Part shown: positions 16,501 through 24,817 of the stretch, piece after piece
Layout: every line of letters starts with the position of its first letter
Numbering within the stretch: the stretch's first letter is position 1
NCBI GenBank assembly: GCA_945897515.1
Contig: CAMDFO010000052.1
Location: forward strand, 1 to 32,829
Length of the DNA: 32,829 nt
From: Rhodoplanes serenus
Lineage (GTDB): Bacteria; Pseudomonadota; Alphaproteobacteria; Rhizobiales; Xanthobacteraceae
Reading direction: 5' to 3'
The notes under the pieces: generated by a model
The model's database searches: none
The model's input: the letters and a program-made list of their open reading frames with translations, nothing else
Told to the model about the DNA's origin: nothing
Translations under genes and position numbers: made by a program

Positions 16501-17031
16501 CACCGCGTAGTCGCCGGGCTCACGCACGGTCGAGGCGCGGATGAAGCCGTTCAGCTCCAGCCATTGCACGATGCCGGCCATGCCGATCACGTTGCCGGGC
16601 GCGGCCGACAACGCCAACTTGGCGAGCAGGTTCTTCGCCGGCACGCGCTGGAGCGCGGCATTGACCGTGGTGAGCAGCACCGCCGGCTTGTCGCGGCCCT
16701 CGATCCGCGCCAGCCGCGACAGCGCGGTCATGCGCTGCGCCACGATCCCGGCATGCGGCGACACCCGGTCGTAGGGCTGGCAGTCCCATGCCGGGAACTG
16801 CAGCACCTCGATGTCGGGCGCGAAGAACGAAAGGGCACGCGCCAGCGCCGCCATCCGCGGGCCGTCGCGGCACACCACCAGCGCGCTGGTCGCCGGCGCA
16901 TTCTTGCGCGCCGCCACCGCACGCGCGAGATCGGCAATCACCAACCCCTCTGCGCCGTCGGCGACGTTGGCGAGCGTCAGCGGACGATCGGGTGCGAGCA
17001 ATTCGGCGGGAGATTTGGCTTTTTGTTTCAT
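13516..17031 (-). CDS. mfd: Transcription-repair coupling factor Mfd
   Basis: The 1171-residue, full-length Mfd removes RNA polymerase stalled at DNA lesions and recruits UvrA for nucleotide excision repair in the cytoplasm. The N-terminal third is the UvrB-like module (start MKQKAKSPAELLAPDRPL; LFAPGMDLPVRLDFFGD near 190). The RNA-polymerase-interacting region follows around 490-590 (GDLVVHVDHGIGRFIGL). The superfamily 2 motor has Walker A CGDVGFGKT with K655, the DEEQ box at 750-753 (IVDEEQHFG), TATPIPRTLQ, and the TRG region with QLRGRVGRS. The C-terminal D7 domain ends QAKAA. Its ATG overlaps the stop of sdhE (ATGA). Length and motifs are as in other alphaproteobacteria. Confidence 0.98.
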   Translation of the reverse strand: MKQKAKSPAELLAPDRPLTLANVADGAEGLVIADLARAVAARKNAPATSALVVCRDGPRMAALARALSFFAPDIEVLQFPAWDCQPYDRVSPHAGIVAQRMTALSRLARIEGRDKPAVLLTTVNAALQRVPAKNLLAKLALSAAPGNVIGMAGIVQWLELNGFIRASTVREPGDYAVRGGILDLFAPGMDLPVRLDFFGDTLESIRSFDPETQRTVMEMRGLDLVPVAEFQLTSESIRKFRTGYVATFGAADRDDMLYEAVSEGRRHPGMEHWLPLFHDKLDTLFDYAPGTPVILEPLDEEAANERLAQIADYYQARKDALAEDMGPRYQPLPPDRLYLSETEWRERLRTSAVARLTPFAVPDEGGSVIDVGARTGHNFAAERNEKSANVFDAVVKHVAALRAADRRVVVALWSEGSRERMRHVLADHGLLNLCPVDSWPAALACKPTDIALAVLGLESGFETADIAVISEQDILGDRLVRPRRASKRAENFIAEATSLSAGDLVVHVDHGIGRFIGLQTIQAAGAPHDCLEIHYAEAAKLYLPVENIELLSRYGSEDTGVELDRLGGTGWQTRKAKLKNRIREIAHELIKIAAERLLREAPRLTLTPGAYDEFAAGFPYEETDDQQTAIDATLADLAAGRPMDRLICGDVGFGKTEVALRAAFDAVMNGKQVAVVVPTTLLARQHTKTFTERFRSFPVQVGQASRLVTSAELNRVKKGIADGQIDIVIGTHALLGKNVKFKDLGLVIVDEEQHFGVAHKERLKTMRAEVHVLTLTATPIPRTLQLALTGVRDLSIIASPPVDRLAVRTFVSPFDPLIVREAILRERYRGGQAFYVCPRIEDLAGAKDFLDKSVPEARVAVAHGQMPPTVLEDIMSAFYDGKYDVLLSTTIIESGLDIPTANTLIVHRADMFGLAQLYQLRGRVGRSKVRAYALFTLPAEKKITAQAERRLKVLQSLDTLGAGFQLASHDLDIRGAGNLLGDEQSGHIKEVGFELYQQMLEEAVTSLKAGISAPVADRWSPQITIGTPVLIPEDYVADLPVRLALYRRLADIEDEEEIEAFGAELVDRFGPLPVEVEHLLKIVAIKGMCRRANVEKIDAGPKGAVLSFRDNIFANPEGLIAFIGRQGSAARVRPDQKVVLFYDWEKPNQRLHGTTAVLRNLVRIAEQAKAA

Positions 17032-17315
17032 TGCCCGTTTTTCAGATGAAAATCGCGCATGCGGCGGAACACTCCGCTGTCCTGATCCGGCGGGACGTCG
17101 ATCTGCCCCATGACCCAGCCCAACAGCTCGTGCTCCTGCACCTCGAGAAGCGCTTCGTACTGGTCGAGTTCGGCATTCGTCAGATCGGCGATATGGACGT
17201 CGGCAAACCGGCCCATGATGAGGTCGATCTCGCGAATGCCACGATGCCAGGAGCGGAACAGCAGCCGCCGCCGGCGCTCGTCGAGCCCGTCGCTGGATCG
17301 CGTGGTTCCGGTCAT
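17028..17315 (-). CDS. sdhE: SdhE family FAD assembly factor (succinate dehydrogenase assembly factor 2)
   Basis: A 95-residue member of the SdhE/SDHAF2 (former DUF339) family, which helps attach FAD covalently to the flavoprotein subunit of succinate dehydrogenase and related enzymes in the cytoplasm. The family signature RGxxE is present at residues 25-29 (RGIRE), followed by DLIMGRFAD and LDQYEALLEVQEHELLGW. The start at 17315 gives the usual length; a longer open frame has no similarity. It is the upstream gene of mfd, overlapping it by ATGA, a linkage I recall as common in this order. A hairpin with a U-tract immediately upstream separates it from the TctC gene. Confidence 0.93.
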   Translation of the reverse strand: MTGTTRSSDGLDERRRRLLFRSWHRGIREIDLIMGRFADVHIADLTNAELDQYEALLEVQEHELLGWVMGQIDVPPDQDSGVFRRMRDFHLKNGQ

Positions 17316-17336
17316 GCTCTCGCCTTGCGCAACGCC

Positions 17337-17358
17337 AAAAGCCCGGCGGGTGCCGGGC
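17337..17358 (-). terminator. Rho-independent terminator downstream of the lone TctC gene
   Basis: Read on the minus strand, GCCCGGC, loop ACCC and GCCGGGC (17358-17341) form a perfect 7-bp GC stem followed by TTTT (17340-17337). It lies between the stop of the TctC gene (17416) and the start of sdhE (17315), so it should insulate sdhE-mfd from transcription of that gene. Confidence 0.7.
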
Positions 17359-17415
17359 GCGGGTTTTATATAGGGGACTGCCGCAGAAATGTCAGCGGCC
17401 GATGGCGAAGGGCAG

Positions 17416-18396
17416 CTATTCCTGCGGCATCGCCCCGCCGGCCGTCGCCGCCTTGCGCCATTTCTCGATCTCGGACTGCACGTAGCGGCCGAGATATTCG
17501 CCCGAGCGGCGATCCGGCGCGACCAGCGAAGCGCCGAGCTTTTCGAGCTGGACGCGCAGCGCCGGTGTTTCCATCGCGCCGCGCATGGCCTCGCCGAGCT
17601 TGGCTGCAATCGGAGCAGGCGTGCCCTTGGGCAGGAAGATCGCCGTCCAGGTCGAGGCCTCTACGCCGTTCAGGCCGCGCTCGGCGGCGGTCGGAAGATC
17701 GGGCAGCACCGGCGATCGCGTGTTGGCGAGCGTCGCCAGCCCCTTCACCCTGCCGCCTGCGATGTGCGTCACCGCCGATGTGGAAATGTCGCAGATGAAA
17801 TCGAGCCGGCCCGCCAGCAGGTCCTGCATCGCGGGCGCGGTGCCGCGATAGGGCACATGGCTGATCTCTACGCCCATGGCGGTGGTCAGCATCAGGCAGC
17901 CGAGATGGGCGGCCGAACCGACGCCAGCGGAACCGTAGTTCATCTTGCCGGCGTTCGCTTTGGCATAGGCGACGAATTCCTCCAGCGACTTTGCGGGGAA
18001 CTCGTTCCGCGCGATCAGCACCAGCGGGATTTCCGCGATCAGCCCGACCGGCACGAAATCGCTCACCGAATTGTACAGCGGCTTGGAGCCGAGCAACTGC
18101 GGGTTGGCGTGGGTCGCGAGCGTACCGAGCAGCGTGGTGTAGCCGTCCGGGGCCGCCTTCACGACGCGCTGGCCGCCCAGCGTGCCGCCGCCGCCGCCGA
18201 CATTCTCGATCACCACGCGCTGGCCGAGCAGCGTGCCCATCCGCTCGGCGAGCAGGCGGCCGAACACGTCGATGGGTCCGCCGGCAGCCGCCGCCACGAC
18301 CATCGTGACCGGCCGGCTCGGATAGTCCTGCGCCTGCGCCGCGCCGCCCGCGCCTAGCAGCGCCGCCGCGCAAAAACCCGTCCACCATCGAAACAT
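17416..18396 (-). CDS. Bug/TctC family receptor 6, isolated copy between sdhE and recG
   Basis: A 326-residue periplasmic receptor with a signal peptide of about 22 residues (MFRWWTGFCAAALLG start, ending AAQA). The ligand loop reads AAAAGGPIDVFGR, in which the usual leading proline and aromatic (PY/PF) are replaced by alanines. Then come AAPDGYTTLLG, SVSDFVPVGLIAE, VPYRGTAPAMQD and LDFICDIS. ATG 18396 is used because GGAG then sits nine bases upstream; an ATG nine bases earlier would directly abut that site. The gene is divergent from recG with about 80 bases between and is closed by its own terminator. No transport membrane subunits are nearby. Confidence 0.92.
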   Translation of the reverse strand: MFRWWTGFCAAALLGAGGAAQAQDYPSRPVTMVVAAAAGGPIDVFGRLLAERMGTLLGQRVVIENVGGGGGTLGGQRVVKAAPDGYTTLLGTLATHANPQLLGSKPLYNSVSDFVPVGLIAEIPLVLIARNEFPAKSLEEFVAYAKANAGKMNYGSAGVGSAAHLGCLMLTTAMGVEISHVPYRGTAPAMQDLLAGRLDFICDISTSAVTHIAGGRVKGLATLANTRSPVLPDLPTAAERGLNGVEASTWTAIFLPKGTPAPIAAKLGEAMRGAMETPALRVQLEKLGASLVAPDRRSGEYLGRYVQSEIEKWRKAATAGGAMPQE

Positions 18397-18479
18397 CGCT
18401 ATCATCTCCAATTCATCGGCTTTCGATTGATATAAGCGTCCTTGTTGAAGCGCGTCAAAAACCCGTGCAGCGTGTGCGG

Positions 18480-20582
18480 ATGCGGCCGAACCTGCTCGAC
18501 CCGTTCTTTGCTTCGCTGAAAAGCCTTCCCGGCATCGGCCCGAAGGTCGAGAAGCTATACGGCAAGCTTCTGGGGCGAGAAGAGCACCCGCCGCGCATCC
18601 TCGACCTGCTGCTGCACCTGCCGACCGGCACCGTGGACCGGCGCTCGCGGCCAAAGCTGCGCGAGGTGGTGCCCGGAACCGTCGCGACGGTCGCGGTGAC
18701 CATCGACCGCCATCGCCCCTCGCCGCCGAACCGGCCGCGCGCGCCCTACCAGGTCTATGCCAGCGACGACACCGGCGACCTGATCCTGACGTTCTTCCAT
18801 GCCCGCAAGGATTATCTCGACAAGCTGCTGCCGGTCGGCGAGCTGCGTTACGTCTCGGGCACCACGGCGCTGTACGACGGGGTGCTGCAGATGGTGCATC
18901 CCGACCGGGTGGTGAGCGAAGCCGAACTCGACAAGCTGGCGATGGTCGAGCCGGTCTATCCGCTCACCGAAGGCCTCTCCGAGAACCAGGTGCGCAAGGC
19001 CGCCGACGCCGCGCTCGGCAAGGTGCCGATGCTGCCGGAATGGCAGGACGAGGCGTGGCTCAAACAACGGGATTTCTCGTCGTTCACCGAAGCGCTGACC
19101 ACCCTGCACCGGCCGGAGGAACCGGCCGACGTGCGCCCCGAGGGACCGGCCTGGACCCGCCTCGCCTACGACGAGTTGCTCGCCGGCCAGCTCACATTGG
19201 CATTGATGCGGGCACACCAGCAGCGCCAGCCCGGCCGCGGCTCCTCCGGCGAAGGCATCCTGCGCGCCAAGGTGGCCGCAGCCCTGCCCTACTCGCTGAC
19301 GCCCTCGCAGGCACGCGCCGTCGACGACATCGTTAGAGACCTCGCGCTGCCGCAGCGCATGGTCCGTCTGCTGCAAGGCGACGTCGGCTCGGGCAAGACC
19401 GTGGTGGCGCTGCTTGCGGCCGCGACCGTGATCGAGGCCGGGCGCCAGGCCGCGCTGATGGCGCCGACCGAAATCCTGGCGCGCCAGCATCTGGCCACCA
19501 TCGCGCCCTTGGCTGAAAAGGCCGGCATCCGCGTCGCCATCCTGACCGGCCGCGAACGCGGCAAGGAACGCGCCGAGACGCTCGACCGGCTCGCCATCGG
19601 TGACATCGATCTGCTGATCGGCACCCACGCGCTGTTCCAGGACGAGGTGGCGTTCCGCGATCTCGCGCTCGCCATCGTCGACGAGCAGCACCGTTTCGGC
19701 GTGCACCAGCGCCTCGCGCTCGCCCGCAAAGGCGAAGCCGTGGATGTGCTGGTGCTCACAGCGACGCCGATCCCGCGCACGCTGGTTCTGACGTTCTTCG
19801 GCGATATGGAAATCTCGGAACTGCGCGAGAAGCCCGCGGGGCGGCAACCGATCGCCACGCGCACCATTGCGCTCAGCCGGCTCGACGAAGTGGTTGAGGC
19901 CGTTGGCCGCGCGCTTGACGAGGGCCAGCGGGTCTATTGGGTGTGTCCGCTGGTCGAAGAATCCGAAACCAGCGACCTCGCCGCCGCCACCGACCGCTTC
20001 GAGGACCTCAAGCAGCATTTCGGCGAGCGCGTCGACCTCGTGCATGGCCGCATGAAGGGCAGCGAGAAGGACCGCGCCATGGCGCGGTTCTCGGCGGGCG
20101 AGACCAGCCTGCTGGTCGCGACCACCGTGATCGAAGTCGGCGTCGACGTGCCGGCGGCGACCGTGATGGTGATCGAGCACGCCGAACGTTTCGGGCTCGC
20201 GCAGATCCATCAGTTGCGCGGCCGCGTCGGCCGCGGCACCGGACGTTCGACCTGCCTGCTGCTGTACAAGGCTCCGCTCGGCGAAACCGCCAAGGCCCGG
20301 CTCGCCATCCTGCGCGAGACCGAGGACGGCTTCCGCATCGCCGAGGAGGACCTGAAGCTGCGCGGCGAAGGCGACGTGCTCGGCACCCGCCAGAGCGGCA
20401 TGCCAGGCTTCCGCATCGCCAGCATCGAACTGCACGGCGAAATGCTGGCGTCGGCACGTGACGACGCCGCGCTGGTGCTGGCGCGCGACCCGGAGCTGAC
20501 CTCGGCCCGCGGCGAGGCGTTGCGTTGCCTGCTTTATCTGTTCGAGCGGGATGAGGCGATCAGGCTGATAAGGGCGGGATGA
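18480..20582 (+). CDS. recG: ATP-dependent DNA helicase RecG
   Basis: This 700-residue branched-DNA translocase reverses stalled forks and processes Holliday junctions. The N-terminal wedge domain (about 1-190) starts MRPNLLDPFFASLKSLPGIG and contains YQVYASDDTGDLILTFF. The superfamily 2 motor has Walker A GDVGSGKT (K306), the DEQH box at 401-404, TATPIPRTL, and a late QLRGRVGRGTGRSTCLL, with the TRG-like region shared with Mfd. ATG 18480 is chosen over a GTG 15 bases upstream because alphaproteobacterial RecG proteins start with this MRP...LL motif. It is convergent with the DUF502 gene with a single base between stop codons. Confidence 0.97.
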   Translation: MRPNLLDPFFASLKSLPGIGPKVEKLYGKLLGREEHPPRILDLLLHLPTGTVDRRSRPKLREVVPGTVATVAVTIDRHRPSPPNRPRAPYQVYASDDTGDLILTFFHARKDYLDKLLPVGELRYVSGTTALYDGVLQMVHPDRVVSEAELDKLAMVEPVYPLTEGLSENQVRKAADAALGKVPMLPEWQDEAWLKQRDFSSFTEALTTLHRPEEPADVRPEGPAWTRLAYDELLAGQLTLALMRAHQQRQPGRGSSGEGILRAKVAAALPYSLTPSQARAVDDIVRDLALPQRMVRLLQGDVGSGKTVVALLAAATVIEAGRQAALMAPTEILARQHLATIAPLAEKAGIRVAILTGRERGKERAETLDRLAIGDIDLLIGTHALFQDEVAFRDLALAIVDEQHRFGVHQRLALARKGEAVDVLVLTATPIPRTLVLTFFGDMEISELREKPAGRQPIATRTIALSRLDEVVEAVGRALDEGQRVYWVCPLVEESETSDLAAATDRFEDLKQHFGERVDLVHGRMKGSEKDRAMARFSAGETSLLVATTVIEVGVDVPAATVMVIEHAERFGLAQIHQLRGRVGRGTGRSTCLLLYKAPLGETAKARLAILRETEDGFRIAEEDLKLRGEGDVLGTRQSGMPGFRIASIELHGEMLASARDDAALVLARDPELTSARGEALRCLLYLFERDEAIRLIRAG

Positions 20583-20583
20583 A

Positions 20584-21339
20584 TCAATTCACCGGCGCAA
20601 CGGGCGTAACCTGCGCCCGATTTGCGCGCGCGGTCTCCGCGAGCGCGGCGAGCTTCTTCTGAGCATCCTCGTTCGGCTGCACCATGCCGGCGGACATGAT
20701 CATCGTCATGGCGGACTCCACCGAAATGTCGAGTTCGATGATGTCCCTACGCCGGGCGTAGAAGAAGAAACCGGTCGTCGGGTTCGGCGTGCACGGCAGA
20801 AAGCACGACACGTAATCGCTGTCCGGCAGCCGCGCCGCGATATCGGGGCCGGGCTGCGAAGCCAGGAACACCACCGACCACATTCCGGTCGGGAATTCGG
20901 CCAGCGCGACCTTGCGGAAGCTCGAGCCGTTCTTGGAGAACAGCGTCTCGAAGATCTGCTTCATGGTCTTGTAGATCGGCCGCACGATCGGCATGCGGTT
21001 CAGCAGATTTTCGCTGAACTCGATCAGGGTGCGCCCGACCAGGTTGGCGGTGAGGAAGCCGAGCAGCGTGAGGCCCAGCAGCGCCGTGATCAGGCCGATG
21101 CCGGGAATCCGATACGGCAGATAGGTTTCCGGACGCATCCCGATCGGAATGAACGGCCGCATCACGTCGTCGACCCAGTTGATCAGCCACCACGTCAGAT
21201 TGATGGTGATGTAGAGCGGCCCGACCAGGATCAGGCCGGTCAGGAAATAATTGCGCAACCGGCTCATGGCTCCGGAGTGCGAAGGCTCCGGCAGCAGCAC
21301 GCTGGGCGGGGTGGCCTGGTTGTTGTCGCCTGACGTCAT
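20584..21339 (-). CDS. DUF502 family inner-membrane protein
   Basis: The protein has 251 residues. A short N-terminal tail is followed by RLRNYFLTGLILVGPLYITI, the typical first transmembrane segment of DUF502, and a second hydrophobic segment (IPGIGLITALLGLTLLGFLTANLV). The conserved NLLNRMPIVRPIYKTMKQI motif follows, then a soluble part with ASQPGPDIAARLP and TPNPTTGFFF. The family is widespread in bacteria and its function is not established. It starts ten bases after the glmS stop, so it is very likely co-transcribed with glmS, and shares only one base of spacing with recG at its 3' end. The long acidic-polar C-terminus (VQPNEDAQKKLAALAETARA) may be a coiled coil. Confidence 0.9.
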   Translation of the reverse strand: MTSGDNNQATPPSVLLPEPSHSGAMSRLRNYFLTGLILVGPLYITINLTWWLINWVDDVMRPFIPIGMRPETYLPYRIPGIGLITALLGLTLLGFLTANLVGRTLIEFSENLLNRMPIVRPIYKTMKQIFETLFSKNGSSFRKVALAEFPTGMWSVVFLASQPGPDIAARLPDSDYVSCFLPCTPNPTTGFFFYARRRDIIELDISVESAMTMIMSAGMVQPNEDAQKKLAALAETARANRAQVTPVAPVN

Positions 21340-21349
21340 CGGATCGCGC

Positions 21350-23176
21350 TCACTCCACGGTCACCGATTTGGCCAGATTGCGCGGCTGATCGACGTCGGT
21401 GCCCAGCGCCACCGCCGTATGATAGGCAATGAGCTGCACCGGAATGGCGTTGACCAGCGGCGTCACGGTCGAAGCCATCTCCGGCAGCGTCAACGTCACC
21501 ATCGACGACACCGTGGCCTCCTTGGCGCCCCTCGGATCGGTGATCAGGATAATCCTGCCGCCGCGCGCCGCCACCTCCTGCATGTTCGACACGGTCTTGT
21601 CGAACACGCGGTCGTAGGGCGCGATTACGATCACCGGCATGGTTTCGTCGATCAGCGCGATCGGACCATGCTTGAGCTCGCCAGCGGCATAGCCCTCGGC
21701 GTGGATATACGAGATTTCCTTCAGCTTCAGCGCGCCTTCGAGCGCCAGCGGGTACGCCGTTCCGCGTCCCAGGTAGAGCACGTCGCGGCTCTTGGAGAGG
21801 TCGCGCGCCAGCGCTTCGATCTGCGGCTCAAGCCGCAGCGCATCCGACATCAGGCGCGGCACCTCGATCAGCGCGCGCACCAGCTTGCGCTCGTCGTCCT
21901 CCGACAGCACCCCGCGGGCACGGCCGGCAGCGATGGCGAGACACACCAGAACCGAAAGCTGGCAGGTGAAGGCCTTGGTCGACGCCACGCCGATTTCCGG
22001 ACCGGCCAGCGTCGGCATGATGACGTCGCTTTCGCGCGCGATGGTCGAGGTCGTCACGTTCACGACCGACATCACGTGCTGCTTCTGCTCGCGCGCGTAA
22101 CGCAGCGAGGCCAGCGTGTCCGCGGTCTCGCCCGACTGCGACACGAACAGCGCCAGGTCTCCGGCATTGAGCGGCGCCTCGCGGTAGCGGAACTCGGAGG
22201 CGACGTCGATCTCGACCGGCAGCCGCGCGAAACGCTCGAACCAATACTTCGCGACCAGCCCGGCATAGTAGGCGGTGCCGCAGGCCGAGATGGAAAGACG
22301 ATTGATGTTTCGGAAATCGAACGGAAGCTCTTTCGGCAGCGCCACGCGCTCGGCGCCCATGTCGAGGTAGTGCGCGAGCGTGTGGCCCACGACCTCAGGC
22401 TGCTCGTGAATCTCCTTCGCCATGAAATGCTTGTGGTTGCCCTTGTCGACCAGAAACGCCGAAGCGTTCGACTTGAGCACCGCGCGTTTCACCGCGCGGC
22501 CCGACGCATCGTGCACCTGCACGCCCTTGCGCGTCACCACGGCCCAGTCGCCGTCGTCGAGATAGCTGACGGTGTCGGTGAACGGCGCGAGCGCGATGGC
22601 ATCGGAGCCTAGATACATCTCGCCGTCGCCGTAGCCGACCGCGAGTGGCGAACCCTTGCGTGCTCCGATCAGCAGATCCTGCTCGCCGGAAAACAGGAAG
22701 GCCAGCGCGAACGCGCCGCGCAGGCGTGGCAAGGCGGCCTTGACCGCGTCGGCCGGCGACAGCCCGTTCTTCATCTCCTCGGTGACCAGATGCGCGACCA
22801 CCTCGGTGTCGGTCTCGCTGCCGAACTTCGCGCCCTTCTTCTCCAGCTCGTCGCGCAGCTCGCGGAAATTCTCGATGATGCCGTTGTGCACGACGGCGAG
22901 TTGCGATGTGGCGTGCGGATGCGCGTTGCTCTCGGTCGGCTTGCCGTGGGTCGCCCAGCGGGTGTGGCCGATGCCGCTGGTGCCGTGGAGCGGCTCCTTG
23001 AGCAGTCGCTGCTCCAGGTTCTTGAGCTTGCCCTCGGCGCGGCGGCGCGTCAGCGTCCCCGCTTCCAGCGTGGCGACGCCCGCGGAATCATAGCCGCGGT
23101 ATTCGAGGCGCTTGAGCGCATCGACGAGCTGGTCCGCGACCGGCTCGCGGCCGAGAATCCCAACGATCCCGCACAA
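21350..23176 (-). CDS. glmS: Glutamine-fructose-6-phosphate aminotransferase (isomerizing)
   Basis: GlmS makes glucosamine-6-phosphate from fructose-6-phosphate and glutamine, the first step to UDP-GlcNAc for peptidoglycan and lipid A. The class II amidotransferase domain starts CGIVGIL, with landmarks YRGYDSAGVA, HTRWATHGKPTESNAHPH and HNGIIENFRELRDEL. Two SIS sugar-isomerase domains follow (RLSISACGTAYYAGL; LGRGTAYPLALEGALKLKE), and the protein ends DQPRNLAKSVTVE. The start is a TTG at 23176: the catalytic cysteine must be the residue exposed after removal of the initiator methionine, and only TTG directly precedes its TGC codon. That gives 608 residues, the usual length. It lies 145 bases after glmU and ten before the DUF502 gene. 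Confidence 0.97.
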   Translation of the reverse strand: MCGIVGILGREPVADQLVDALKRLEYRGYDSAGVATLEAGTLTRRRAEGKLKNLEQRLLKEPLHGTSGIGHTRWATHGKPTESNAHPHATSQLAVVHNGIIENFRELRDELEKKGAKFGSETDTEVVAHLVTEEMKNGLSPADAVKAALPRLRGAFALAFLFSGEQDLLIGARKGSPLAVGYGDGEMYLGSDAIALAPFTDTVSYLDDGDWAVVTRKGVQVHDASGRAVKRAVLKSNASAFLVDKGNHKHFMAKEIHEQPEVVGHTLAHYLDMGAERVALPKELPFDFRNINRLSISACGTAYYAGLVAKYWFERFARLPVEIDVASEFRYREAPLNAGDLALFVSQSGETADTLASLRYAREQKQHVMSVVNVTTSTIARESDVIMPTLAGPEIGVASTKAFTCQLSVLVCLAIAAGRARGVLSEDDERKLVRALIEVPRLMSDALRLEPQIEALARDLSKSRDVLYLGRGTAYPLALEGALKLKEISYIHAEGYAAGELKHGPIALIDETMPVIVIAPYDRVFDKTVSNMQEVAARGGRIILITDPRGAKEATVSSMVTLTLPEMASTVTPLVNAIPVQLIAYHTAVALGTDVDQPRNLAKSVTVE

Positions 23177-23321
23177 GGTGGCTCTACCCCCTCGCCCCAA
23201 TCGGCGCCCATATCAAGCTAGGCACCATGGCGCGCTCACGGAAATCAAAATGCATGTCCGAACGTGACAGTAAACACAACCTTGGTCACATGGTGGCGAC
23301 AGCCGCCGCCCTCGACTCGGA

Positions 23322-24674
23322 TTATGCCTTGGTTTTGCCTGCCGATTTGGGCTGGCGCAAGCGCTCGGCCCAGCCTTCCTTAACGGTCTGGCGGCCGCGG
23401 CCGATCGCCAGCGACCCGGCCGGCACGTCGTCCGTAATGACCGATCCCGAGCCGACATAGGCGCCGTCGCCGATGGTGACAGGGGCAACCAATGCCGAGT
23501 TGGAACCGATGAACGCGCCCTTGCCGATGTCGGTTCGGTGCTTGGCCGTACCGTCGTAATTGCAGGTGATGGTGCCGGCGCCCACATTGGCCCCGGCGCC
23601 GACCCGGGCGTCGCCGATATAGGACAGATGGTTGGCCTTGGCGCCGGCCTCGATCAGCGCCTCCTTGACCTCGACGAAATTGCCGATGTGCACGTTTTCC
23701 TCCAGCTTCGCACCCGGCCGAAGCCGCGCGAACGGTCCCACGATCGCGCCCTTGCCGACATGCGCGCCGTGAATGTGGGAGAACGAGCGGATGGTGGCGC
23801 CGTCCTCGACCGTCACGCCAGGGCCGAACACCACGTAAGGCTCGACCGTCACATCCCGGCCCAGTTTGGTGTCCACCGAAAGAAAAACCGTCTCGGGGGC
23901 GACCAGCGTGGCGCCGCCATCGAGAACCGCCTGGCGCAGGCGCTGCTGCAGAACCGCCTCGGCAGCCGCAAGCTGCGCCTTGGTGTTGATGCCGCTCACT
24001 TCGTCCTCCGTCACTTCGAGCGCTCGCGTCTTGAGGCCCATGCCGCGCGCGATCGCCACCGCGTCGGTCAGATAGAATTCATTCTTGCGGTTATCGGTGC
24101 CGATCTTTTCCAGGATCGCAAGCGCATGCTTTCCGGTCAGCGCCATTAGCCCGCTATTGCAGAGCGTGATGGCGCGCTCGCTCTCGCTGGCGTCGGCGTG
24201 CTCGCGAATCGCGATCAGTTCGTCGCCTTTGGTCACCAGCCGGCCGTAGCCGATCGGGTCCGCCGGTCGGAACCCGAGCACGGCGACGGATGCGCCATCG
24301 TCCAAGGCCGACCGAAGCATCGTCAACGTCTGCGGCAGGATCAACGGCACATCGCCCAGGATTACCAGAACATCGTCGGCGCCTTGCGCGAACGCCGCCT
24401 TTGCGGCCAGCACGGCATGCGCGGTGCCGCGCCGCTCCGTCTGCGTGAAAATCTGCGACTGCGGAAGCACCGCCCTCGCCTCGGCGGCGACTGCCGCATG
24501 ATCGGGCCCGATCACCACTGCGGTCTGGGTCTGGCCGGCCTCGCGGAGCGCTTCCAGGACATGCGCCAGCAGCGAGCGCCCGGCGATCGCATGCAGCACC
24601 TTGGGCAGCGACGAGCGCATGCGCGTGCCTTCACCGGCCGCGAGCACGATCGCAAGGCACGTCCGTCCGCTCAT
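23322..24674 (-). CDS. glmU: Bifunctional UDP-N-acetylglucosamine pyrophosphorylase / glucosamine-1-phosphate N-acetyltransferase
   Basis: A 450-residue cytoplasmic enzyme doing the last two steps to UDP-GlcNAc. The N-terminal uridyltransferase has the signature [18 protein letters not shown], then [17 protein letters not shown] and ILGDVPLIL. The C-terminal left-handed beta-helix consists of hexapeptide repeats, with [31 protein letters not shown] and [18 protein letters not shown] 24674 has GGAG five bases upstream; an upstream in-frame start would add a non-conserved stretch. It is followed by glmS and the DUF502 gene on the same strand. glmM is not in the window. Confidence 0.97.
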   Translation of the reverse strand: MSGRTCLAIVLAAGEGTRMRSSLPKVLHAIAGRSLLAHVLEALREAGQTQTAVVIGPDHAAVAAEARAVLPQSQIFTQTERRGTAHAVLAAKAAFAQGADDVLVILGDVPLILPQTLTMLRSALDDGASVAVLGFRPADPIGYGRLVTKGDELIAIREHADASESERAITLCNSGLMALTGKHALAILEKIGTDNRKNEFYLTDAVAIARGMGLKTRALEVTEDEVSGINTKAQLAAAEAVLQQRLRQAVLDGGATLVAPETVFLSVDTKLGRDVTVEPYVVFGPGVTVEDGATIRSFSHIHGAHVGKGAIVGPFARLRPGAKLEENVHIGNFVEVKEALIEAGAKANHLSYIGDARVGAGANVGAGTITCNYDGTAKHRTDIGKGAFIGSNSALVAPVTIGDGAYVGSGSVITDDVPAGSLAIGRGRQTVKEGWAERLRQPKSAGKTKA

Positions 24675-24765
24675 CTCATCTCCATCGGACGCCCTCTTAG
24701 CGCGGCAGGTCGCAGGAAAAAAGCCGCCATCGCGGCCCGTTCCGCTCACGAAAAGCGTCGAGTGG

Positions 24766-24800
24766 CCGAATCAGCTAGTGTTTTCAATTATCTGATTCGG
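24766..24800. promoter_or_regulatory. Inverted repeat in the glmU upstream/divergent region
   Basis: CCGAATCAG (24766-24774) and CTGATTCGG (24792-24800) are exact inverted copies separated by 17 AT-rich bases, 17 bases before the ATG at 24818 and about 90 bases upstream of glmU. It could be a regulator binding site, or a hairpin in the leader of the downstream gene. Which regulator is unknown. Confidence 0.45.
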
Positions 24801-24817
24801 GGTCGGAGACGCGGAAG

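Noticed and set aside
18555-20435. Long open frame of 626 codons opposite recG
   Set aside because: Shadow of recG in high-GC sequence; no recognisable motif or ribosome site.
21251-22612. Open frame of 453 codons opposite glmS
   Set aside because: Antisense to conserved glmS sequence; composition typical of a shadow frame.
23177-23321. glmS ribozyme in the leader of glmS
   Set aside because: This ribozyme is a Firmicutes feature, the gap is only 145 bases, and I see no conserved core or pseudoknot elements.
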